NCBI RefSeq assembly: GCF_000657795.2
Contig: NZ_JHEP02000004.1
Span: forward strand, 289,285-353,284
DNA length: 64,000 nt
From: Bordetella pseudohinzii
Lineage (GTDB): Bacteria > Pseudomonadota > Gammaproteobacteria > Burkholderiales > Burkholderiaceae_B
Direction: 5' to 3'
Below, piece by piece: positions 58,325-64,000 of this stretch. The position numbers and the translations under genes were made by a program. Under the pieces are notes generated by a model that saw only the letters and a list, made by a program, of their open reading frames with translations, had not been told where the DNA came from and ran no database searches. Position 1 is the first letter of the stretch. Each line of letters opens with the position of its first letter.

Positions 58325-59475
58325 ACCGGCCGGTGGCGCCAGGCCAGCGCCGCCGATGCGAGGAGGATGGCGCAGGCCGCCGCGACCGACATGCCCATGG
58401 CAAAGCGTGGGCCGGCGGTATCGATCCAATAGGCATAGACAGACGGCGCGGCCGCGCTCAACAGAAAGCCCGGCACCAGCAGCCGGCCGACGACGCGGCC
58501 ATAGTGGCGGCGGTCGAACAGCGTCAGCGCCAGCGTGCCGCGCGTGATGGTCAACAGGCCGTTGCAGGCGCCATATCCCAGGGCATAGAGCGCGGCCAGG
58601 CGCGGATCGGCCGCGGCCAGGCCGGCCGCCAGCGCCAGGGGCAAGGCGGCGGCGGTCAAGAGATTCAGGCTGACCGGATGCAGGCGTGCGCCAAAGACCA
58701 GCTCCAGCAGGCGCGCGCCCACCTGGCCCACGCCCCACAGGGCGGCCACGCCCACCGCGGCCTGGGCCGCCAGCCCCAGACCTTGCAGCAGGGCGATCAG
58801 ATGCGTGGCATTACCCGAGGCCAGAAAGCTGGTGAGCATCACCACCACCATGTAGAGCAGCTGGTCGGCCCAGCCGCCGCTGGCGGCCTGCGCCGTGGCC
58901 GGGCCGCCCGCCGGCGGGGCGGCGCGCTCGCTTGGCAGCGTCCGATGCAGCGGGATCAAGGCCAGGGCCAGCGCCGCATAGGCCAGGAGCGCGCCGCGCC
59001 AGCCCCATAGCGCCGCCATGGCCTGGCCGGCCGGCCACATCACCGTCGAGGCCAGGCCGCCGAACAGCGTGATCTGCGACATGGCCAGCCGGGCGCCGGG
59101 GCCGGCCGCATGGGCCAGGGCGGCGAAGGCGGCGTCGTAGAGCGCCAGCCGCATGCCCAGGCCCAGCAGGGTCCAGGACAGGAAGTAGTGCCAGGCCTGG
59201 TGCGTCAGCGCCAGGTTCAGGCAGCCCAGCGCCATCAGCACGGCGCCGGCCGGCATCACGCGCCGGCCGCCCCAGCGGTCGATGGCGCGGCCGGCCAGCG
59301 AGGAACTCAGCGCCATGCATACGATGGCCCAGGACATGCCGGCGTAGATAAGCGCGGCGCTCCAGCCCAGCTCCTGGCGCATGGGCTGGCCGAAGTTGCC
59401 GATCAAGTAGAAAGACACGCCCCAGCCGATCAACTGCGACAGACCCAGGCCGATGACGGTGCGGGCCGGGATCAC
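58321..59475 (-). CDS. MFS transporter
   Basis: 384 residues with about 12 membrane helices. MFS motif-like [26 protein letters not shown] follows helix 2, near residue 60. I cannot assign a substrate. The start is GTG at 59475: it overlaps the TGA of the GNAT gene (GTGA), an arrangement typical of translational coupling, and a longer frame upstream only overlaps GNAT coding. Its stop overlaps that of queC. The pairing with an acetyltransferase of the phosphinothricin type suggests a detoxification or export unit. Confidence 0.85.
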   Translation of the reverse strand: MIPARTVIGLGLSQLIGWGVSFYLIGNFGQPMRQELGWSAALIYAGMSWAIVCMALSSSLAGRAIDRWGGRRVMPAGAVLMALGCLNLALTHQAWHYFLSWTLLGLGMRLALYDAAFAALAHAAGPGARLAMSQITLFGGLASTVMWPAGQAMAALWGWRGALLAYAALALALIPLHRTLPSERAAPPAGGPATAQAASGGWADQLLYMVVVMLTSFLASGNATHLIALLQGLGLAAQAAVGVAALWGVGQVGARLLELVFGARLHPVSLNLLTAAALPLALAAGLAAADPRLAALYALGYGACNGLLTITRGTLALTLFDRRHYGRVVGRLLVPGFLLSAAAPSVYAYWIDTAGPRFAMGMSVAAACAILLASAALAWRHRPV

Positions 59476-60014
59476 GGCCGCGGCGGCGTGCGGTCGCCTT
59501 CTCCCAGCGCGCGCTGCATCAGGGCCGTGTCGCGCCATTGGCCATGCTTGAAGCCCACGGCGCGCAGCGTGCCGGCGGCATGGAAGCCGCAGCGGGCATG
59601 CAGGGCCATGGAGGCCGGGTTGCTGTCGCCGATGACGGCCAGCATCTGGCGCCAGCCGGCGGCGGCGCACTGGTCGATGAGCGCGTCCAGCAGCTTGCGC
59701 CCTATGCCCAGGCCGTGGCGGCCATTGCGCACATAGATGGAGTCTTCGCAGGTGTGGCGATAGGCGGGCCGGGGCCGATAGAGCGTGGCATAGGCATAGC
59801 CCACGATCTCGCCGCCGCATTCGGCCACCAGATAGGGCAGGCCGCGCTCCAGCACGGCGGCGCGGCGCTGGCGGATGTCGTCGACCGAGGGGGGCTCCAG
59901 CTCGAACGACGCGGTGCCGTGCAGCACATGGTGGGCATAGATGGTCTGGATCGCGTTGAGATCGTTCTCGGCGCTGGCGCGGATCAGGATGGTGGGGCTC
60001 AAGCTCGGGCTCAT
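59472..60014 (-). CDS. GNAT acetyltransferase, phosphinothricin/methionine-sulfoximine type
   Basis: 180 residues. The GNAT core is seen: VGYAYATLYRPRPAYRHTCEDSIYV near 70-95 and the acetyl-CoA loop GLGIGRKLLDALI near 102, followed by VIGDSNPASMALHARCGF, which is diagnostic for the PAT/MddA subgroup acetylating glutamate-analogue amines. The cytosolic substrate could be a methionine derivative or a natural inhibitor. It overlaps the MFS gene by 4 bp. Divergent from a LysR regulator 105 bp away. Confidence 0.9.
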   Translation of the reverse strand: MSPSLSPTILIRASAENDLNAIQTIYAHHVLHGTASFELEPPSVDDIRQRRAAVLERGLPYLVAECGGEIVGYAYATLYRPRPAYRHTCEDSIYVRNGRHGLGIGRKLLDALIDQCAAAGWRQMLAVIGDSNPASMALHARCGFHAAGTLRAVGFKHGQWRDTALMQRALGEGDRTPPRP

Positions 60015-60073
60015 GAGGGAAAAAGAAAAACCACGGAACAGCGCCTAGTGTGCGCTTGCGCTATGGATAAGGG

Positions 60074-60110
60074 AAGATTTTTAGAATTATCATTAGCATA
60101 AGAAAATCTT
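60074..60110. promoter_or_regulatory. AT-rich inverted repeat between the GNAT and LysR genes
   Basis: Outer arms AAGATTTT (60074-60081) and AAAATCTT (60103-60110) enclose a LysR-like box TTAT-cattagc-ATAA (60087-60101) with T-N11-A. The whole block is much more AT-rich than its surroundings and lies just upstream of the LysR start at 60120. Confidence 0.55.
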
Positions 60111-60119
60111 CTTGATTAG

Positions 60120-61028
60120 ATGAAAACCGCCGGTCTCAACCTCGATCATTTGCGCGTGCTGCTCGATGTCATGGAGCTGGGCAGCTTTTCGCTGGCCGCC
60201 GAGCGCCATGGCCTGTCCCAGCCCGCGGTCAGCCAGCAGGTGCGCCAGCTGGAGCGCCGCTATGGGCTGCGCCTGATCGAGCGCATGGGCCGCAAGGCCA
60301 GCGCCACCGCCGCCGGCCAGGAGCTGGCCGGCCATCTGCGCGGCATCCTGGCAGCGGTGGAGGATGCGGACTTGGCCATGCAGTCCCTGGCCGCCGGGGT
60401 CTCGGGCCGGGTGCGGCTGGGCACGGGGGCCACGGCCTGCACCTATCTGCTGCCGCCGCTGCTGGCCCGGTTGCGCCAGCAGTTCCCGGACCTGGATGTG
60501 GTGGTCCGGGTGGGCAATACGGCCGATCTGCTGCGCGACATCGAAGACAATCGCCTGGACGTGGGCTTGCTGACCATGCCCATCCGCGCGCGCAGAGTCC
60601 TGGCCACGCCGGTTCTTGAGGATGAGTTTGTCGCCATTTTTCCGGCCGGCGCGCCGGCGCCGCCCAGCCGCATCACGCCGCAGCTGCTGATGGATCGGCA
60701 GGTCGTGTTGTTCGAGCCGGGCGCGCAGACGCGCGCGCTGGTCGATGACTGGTTCGGCGCCGCCGGCCTGGCCCTGCGGCCCACGATGGAGCTGGGCAGC
60801 ACCGAGGCCATGAAGGAGATCGTGGGCGCCGGCCTGGGCTGCGCGGTGCTGCCGCGCCTGGCCGTCTCCGGGGCGGGCGCGCGCGCCGGGCTGGTCACGC
60901 GCTCGCTCACGCCGCGGCTGGGCCGCGAGCTGGCCGTGGTGACGCGGCGCGACAAGCCCGTCAGCCGCGGCCTGCGCCAGGTGCTCGATGGCCTGCTAGG
61001 CCTGAAACTGCCGGGGGACAAACCCTGA
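60120..61028 (+). CDS. LysR-family transcriptional regulator
   Basis: 302 residues: helix-turn-helix about 5-65 (LRVLLDVMELGSFSLAAERHGLSQPAVSQQVRQLERRYGLRLIER), then a substrate-binding domain about 95-295 (VRLGTGATACTYLLPPLLARLRQQFPDLDV, SSTEAMKEIVGAGLGCAVLPRLA-like GSTEAMKEIVGAG). Probably controls the divergent GNAT-MFS operon through the AT-rich repeat in the shared promoter. No clear ribosome-binding site precedes the ATG at 60120. Confidence 0.9.
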   Translation: MKTAGLNLDHLRVLLDVMELGSFSLAAERHGLSQPAVSQQVRQLERRYGLRLIERMGRKASATAAGQELAGHLRGILAAVEDADLAMQSLAAGVSGRVRLGTGATACTYLLPPLLARLRQQFPDLDVVVRVGNTADLLRDIEDNRLDVGLLTMPIRARRVLATPVLEDEFVAIFPAGAPAPPSRITPQLLMDRQVVLFEPGAQTRALVDDWFGAAGLALRPTMELGSTEAMKEIVGAGLGCAVLPRLAVSGAGARAGLVTRSLTPRLGRELAVVTRRDKPVSRGLRQVLDGLLGLKLPGDKP

Positions 61029-61119
61029 TTGATGCGCCGCATCGCGCTTGCCCGGGGCGTCCCGGCCCGATACAGCGTAATATTTATGTCTTTGCTGACA
61101 CCATCGCCCGAGAAGGATC

Positions 61120-62979
61120 ATGCCGCACTACCGTTCACGCACCTCCACCCACGGCCGCAACATGGCCGGCGCGCGCGCGCTCTGGCGCGCCACCGGCATG
61201 AAGGACGGCGACTTCGGCAAGCCCATCATCGCGGTGGTCAATTCCTTTACGCAATTCGTGCCCGGCCACGTGCACCTGAAGGATCTGGGCGCCCTGGTGG
61301 CCGGCCAGATCGAGGCGGCCGGCGGCGTGGCCAAGGAGTTCAATACCATCGCCGTGGATGACGGCATCGCCATGGGCCACGGCGGCATGCTGTATTCGCT
61401 GCCCTCGCGCGAACTGATCGCCGACTCGGTCGAATACATGGTCAATGCGCATTGCGCCGACGCCATGGTGTGTATCTCCAACTGCGACAAGATCACCCCG
61501 GGCATGCTGATGGCCGCCATGCGCCTGAACATCCCCGTGGTCTTTGTCTCGGGCGGCCCGATGGAGGCCGGCAAGGTGATCTCGCCCACCGACGGCAAGG
61601 TCATCGCCAAGCTGGACCTGGTCGACGCCATGATCAAGGCCGCCGATCCCAAGGTGAGCGATGCCGAGGCCGAACAGGTCGAACGCAGCGCCTGCCCGAC
61701 CTGCGGCTCCTGTTCCGGCATGTTCACGGCCAACTCCATGAACTGTCTGACCGAGGCCATCGGCCTGGCGCTGCCGGGCAACGGCACCATCGTCGCCACG
61801 CACGCCTGGCGCCGGGGCCTGTTCGAGCAGGCGGGCCGCCTGGTCGTCGACCTGTGCCGCCGCTACTACGAACAGGAAGACAGCTCGGTCCTGCCGCGCA
61901 GCATCGCCACCAAGGCCGCTTTCGAAAACGCCATGTCGCTGGACGTCGCCATGGGCGGCTCCACCAATACCGTGCTGCACCTGCTGGCCGCGGCCCAGGA
62001 AGCCGGCGTGGATTTCACCATGGCCGATATCGACCGCATCTCGCGCAAAGTGCCCTGCCTGTGCAAGGCCGCGCCGGCGACCGACAAATATCACATCGAA
62101 GACGTGCACCGCGCCGGCGGCATCCTGGGCATCCTGGGCGAGCTGGCGCGCGCCGATCTGCTCGACCTGTCCTGCGGCAACGTGCACAGCGGCACGCTGG
62201 GCAAGGCGATCGCGCAATGGGACGTGGCGGGCGGCGCCGGCGAAGCGGCCCAGAAGTTCTACCGCGCCGCGCCCGGCGGCGTGCCGACCACGGTCGCCTT
62301 CAGCCAGGACAAGACTTTCCTGACGCTGGACATGGATCGCAAGACCGGCTGCATCCGCAGCAAGGACAACGCCTATTCCAAGGATGGCGGCCTGGCCGTG
62401 CTGTACGGCAACCTGGCCGAGAAGGGCTGCATCGTGAAGACGGCCGGCGTGGACGAGTCGCAGTGGGTGTTCACCGGCCGCGCGCGCGTCTTCGAAAGCC
62501 AGGAAGACGCCGTCGAAGGCATCCTGGGCGACAAGGTCGTCGATGGCGATGTCGTCATCATCCGCTACGAAGGCCCCAAGGGCGGCCCCGGCATGCAGGA
62601 AATGCTCTACCCGACTTCCTATCTGAAGTCCAAGGGCCTGGGCAAGACTTGCGCGTTGTTCACCGATGGCCGTTTCTCGGGCGGTTCGTCGGGCCTGGTC
62701 ATCGGCCACGCCTCGCCGGAAGCCGCCGAGGGCGGCGCCATCGGCCTGGTCGAGGACGGCGATGTGATCGAGATCGACATCCCCAACCGCCGCATCCACC
62801 TGGCGGTCGAGGACAATGAACTCGCCCGCCGCCGCGCGGCCATGGACGCCCGTGGCGAACAGGCCTGGAAGCCGGTGGACCGCCAGCGCGTGGTCTCGCA
62901 GGCCCTGCAGGCCTATGCCGCGCTGGCCACCTCGGCCGATCGCGGCGCGGTGCGTGACCTGTCCCAGCTCAAGCGCTGA
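61120..62979 (+). CDS. ilvD: Dihydroxy-acid dehydratase
   Basis: Fe-S enzyme of branched-chain amino acid synthesis. 619 residues. Cluster cysteines are in [13 protein letters not shown] near 122-126 and [19 protein letters not shown] near 195. Other conserved blocks: FSQDKTF..., [16 protein letters not shown] near 530. GAGAAGGAT precedes the ATG at 61120. It stands alone; the preceding LysR gene ends 91 bp upstream. A strong terminator follows. Confidence 0.98.
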   Translation: MPHYRSRTSTHGRNMAGARALWRATGMKDGDFGKPIIAVVNSFTQFVPGHVHLKDLGALVAGQIEAAGGVAKEFNTIAVDDGIAMGHGGMLYSLPSRELIADSVEYMVNAHCADAMVCISNCDKITPGMLMAAMRLNIPVVFVSGGPMEAGKVISPTDGKVIAKLDLVDAMIKAADPKVSDAEAEQVERSACPTCGSCSGMFTANSMNCLTEAIGLALPGNGTIVATHAWRRGLFEQAGRLVVDLCRRYYEQEDSSVLPRSIATKAAFENAMSLDVAMGGSTNTVLHLLAAAQEAGVDFTMADIDRISRKVPCLCKAAPATDKYHIEDVHRAGGILGILGELARADLLDLSCGNVHSGTLGKAIAQWDVAGGAGEAAQKFYRAAPGGVPTTVAFSQDKTFLTLDMDRKTGCIRSKDNAYSKDGGLAVLYGNLAEKGCIVKTAGVDESQWVFTGRARVFESQEDAVEGILGDKVVDGDVVIIRYEGPKGGPGMQEMLYPTSYLKSKGLGKTCALFTDGRFSGGSSGLVIGHASPEAAEGGAIGLVEDGDVIEIDIPNRRIHLAVEDNELARRRAAMDARGEQAWKPVDRQRVVSQALQAYAALATSADRGAVRDLSQLKR

Positions 62980-62993
62980 TCCGTCTACGTTCT

Positions 62994-63030
62994 AAACAGA
63001 ACAGCCCGCGCAAGCGGGCTGTTCTGTTTT
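62994..63030 (+). terminator. ilvD terminator
   Basis: Perfect 16-bp stem (arms 62994-63009 and 63014-63029) with a GCAA loop, ending in TTTT. It isolates ilvD from the fimbrial locus that begins just downstream. Confidence 0.92.
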
Positions 63031-63098
63031 CCGGCGTCTTATTGCGGCGATGCGCCGCCGCCCTGCGCGGCAAATCCCGCCCTCAAACTCCGATGCAT

Positions 63099-63122
63099 CG
63101 TACGGCCCGGCCTGACTAGAAT
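63099..63122 (+). promoter_or_regulatory. Promoter-like block of the first fimbrial gene
   Basis: CGTACGG (63099-63105), then a GC-rich spacer and TAGAAT (63117-63122) as -10, with no -35 consensus, suggesting activator dependence. The same elements (CGTACGG...TAGGAT) recur at 63869-63891 before the second repeat-bearing start. Confidence 0.5.
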
Positions 63123-63133
63123 GCGCTCCATCG

Positions 63134-63811
63134 TTGTTGAACTCGACAGGCAAGCCATGCCGCAACCCGCAACCCGCAACCCGCAACCCGCAACCCGCAA
63201 TTGAGTGCGTAAAGATCGCCACGGCTTCGCTGGCCGTGGCGAGCATGATGAGCGTGCCGCCGGCCCATGCCGTCGATGGCACCATCACCATCAATGGCGA
63301 GATCACCGACCAGACCTGCAAGATCGAGGGCCAGGACCCGCCCTACAACTTGCTGGTCAACCTGCCCAAGATCGGCACCAAGGCCCTGAAAGACGTCAAC
63401 AGCACGGCCGGCGCCACGCCTTTCACGATCAAGCTCACCGATTGCCCATCGACGCTGTCCGGCGACGTCAAAGCCTATTTCGAGCCGGGATCGAGCACGG
63501 ACTATGGCACGGGCAATCTGATCGCCTATACGACCGCGGCGCCAGTCGCCGCGGCGGTGGCGGCGATCCCTTCACCGGCCGCCGCCGTGTTCGACAACGT
63601 GCAGATCCAGCTGGTCAATCTCAATGGCAACGCCATCAAGCTGGGCACGGACGTGCAGCACCAGCAGGCCCAGGCGGCGACGCTGACCGCCAATGGCGGC
63701 AGCAAGCAGGCCACCTTGCGCTATCTGGCGCGGTACATCAAGAGCGGCGCAGGCGGTATCAAGGCCGGCAAGCTGGTGACCTATGTGCAGTACAGCATCG
63801 TTTATCCCTGA
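63134..63811 (+). CDS. Fimbrial major subunit, Fim2/Fim3 type, apparently phase-OFF
   Basis: Subunit of the Bordetella serotype-fimbria family: signal peptide (VKIATASLAVASMMSVPPAHA), then GTITINGEITDQTCKIEGQ, two cysteines that form the family disulfide (ITDQTC, LTDCPST), TPFTIKL and the C-terminal YVQYSIVYP for chaperone/donor-strand exchange. The span is the open frame; its only starts are TTGs (63134, 63137) without a ribosome-binding site. The good start, ATG 63157 with AGG 6 nt upstream, lies one frame off: a run of CCGCAAC heptamers follows and it stops after 15 codons (TGA 63202). Losing one heptamer, or gaining two, would join ATG and body. No usher or chaperone gene is in the window. 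Confidence 0.85.
   Translation: MLNSTGKPCRNPQPATRNPQPAIECVKIATASLAVASMMSVPPAHAVDGTITINGEITDQTCKIEGQDPPYNLLVNLPKIGTKALKDVNSTAGATPFTIKLTDCPSTLSGDVKAYFEPGSSTDYGTGNLIAYTTAAPVAAAVAAIPSPAAAVFDNVQIQLVNLNGNAIKLGTDVQHQQAQAATLTANGGSKQATLRYLARYIKSGAGGIKAGKLVTYVQYSIVYP
63160..63201 (+). repeat. Heptanucleotide tandem repeat CCGCAAC after the fimbrial ATG
   Basis: Five perfect CCGCAAC units and a sixth reading CCGCAAT, starting at the codon after ATG 63157. Seven is not a multiple of three, so each gain or loss shifts the frame. The repeat is coding in one phase (PQPATRN repeated) and free of stop codons within itself. Confidence 0.95.
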
Positions 63812-63868
63812 GAGGGTCTGATTCTGCCTGCCTGGGCCAAGGGCAGGGCGCCGGAGACTCGGAAACAA

Positions 63869-63891
63869 CGTACGGCGCGCTTGCCTAGGAT
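63869..63891 (+). promoter_or_regulatory. Promoter-like block before the second repeat-bearing start
   Basis: CGTACGG (63869-63875) and TAGGAT (63886-63891), the same elements with the same order and nearly the same spacing as before the first fimbrial gene. The next ATG is 63943, 51 bp after the -10. Confidence 0.45.
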
Positions 63892-63942
63892 GACGGCTTG
63901 TCCAGGATGCTCCCCCGAAAACTGTTCCAGGTAAAACAAAGC

Positions 63943-64000
63943 ATGATCCGCAATCCGCAATCCGCAATCCGCAATCCGCAATCCGCAATCCGCAATCCGC
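63943..64000 (+). CDS. Start of a second repeat-bearing gene, cut by the window end
   Basis: ATG 63943 followed directly by ATCCGCA heptamers, giving MIRNPQSAIRNPQSA. The layout copies the fimbrial gene upstream (promoter block, ATG, heptamer run), so I infer another phase-variable fimbrial subunit, but only 58 bases are visible and the body lies outside. Whether this ATG is in frame with it cannot be told here. Confidence 0.5.
   Translation, partial: MIRNPQSAIRNPQSAIRNP
63946..64000 (+). repeat. Heptanucleotide tandem repeat ATCCGCA at the window edge
   Basis: Seven full ATCCGCA units and six bases of an eighth, running off the end. The unit is the CCGCAAT permutation of the upstream CCGCAAC repeat with one base changed. 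Confidence 0.95.

Noticed and set aside
63572..63988. Leftward frame beginning in the heptamer array (MRIADCGLRIADCG)
   Set aside because: The repeated peptide is only the reverse reading of the heptamers, and the rest is antisense to the fimbrial gene. No ribosome-binding site is seen.
63160..64000. CRISPR array
   Set aside because: The repeats are 7 bp and directly contiguous, with no spacers. They are simple sequence repeats.

Overview
The window is GC-rich chromosomal DNA from a betaproteobacterium of the Alcaligenaceae, most likely Bordetella. The evidence is the core gene order (secB-grxC-rhodanese-gpmA-envC-like-ctp, hemA-prfA-prmC-grxD-ubiX, rplU-rpmA-obg-proB), a Bug-type periplasmic receptor, a SphB1-like subtilisin autotransporter lipoprotein and a Fim2/Fim3-type fimbrial subunit. 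The species cannot be fixed from the sequence alone.

Layout. 1-4 kb: K+ uptake (trkA end, trkH) and a YbdK-type carboxylate-amine ligase. 4-14.5 kb: bioC/comF divergent pair, trmL, then a leftward block (rhodanese, grxC, secB, gpsA, Bug receptor) facing a rightward operon (gpmA, envC-like, ctp, moeB-like). 14.5-18.2 kb: a FadR-type regulator with an FAD-linked 2-hydroxyacid dehydrogenase and a semialdehyde dehydrogenase. 18.2-25.2 kb: terC with a divergent NhaR-like regulator, thiC under a TPP riboswitch, an orphan SecD-P1 lipoprotein, and two paralogous XRE regulators beside a degenerate-receiver regulator. 25.2-33.1 kb: proB, obg, rpmA, rplU, ispB, tRNA-Pro, a phosphoesterase, an EamA exporter with an AraC regulator, a YegP protein and tRNA-Phe. 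33.4-43.3 kb: hemA-prfA-prmC-grxD-ubiX, cysI with DUF934, a phospholipase D lipoprotein, carbonic anhydrase and small exported proteins. 43.3-51.3 kb: a beta-ketoadipate-type catabolic cluster (cyclase, pcaD, yciI, catC, pcaJ, pcaI), its IclR regulator, and a second operon (hbd, atoE, SDR). 51.5-62.98 kb: sphB1-like, ppc, queC, MFS, GNAT, LysR, ilvD. 63-64 kb: start of a fimbrial locus.

The most striking feature is at the right edge. A fimbrial subunit gene has its ATG followed directly by a heptanucleotide tandem repeat (CCGCAAC). In this sequence the ATG is out of frame with the signal peptide and fimbrial body, so it reads as an OFF allele of a slipped-strand switch. About 790 bp further on, a second ATG is followed by a related heptamer array (ATCCGCA) that runs off the window. 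Both are preceded by the same promoter-like block, which suggests a family of independently phase-variable fimbrial genes.

Two further regulatory patterns stand out. The two XRE genes each carry a three-half-site operator of the same geometry at the same distance from the start codon. The pca operon and the hbd-atoE-SDR operon share paired GTTCT-N5-AGAAC-like sites at 19-bp spacing, which suggests joint control by the IclR protein encoded between them.
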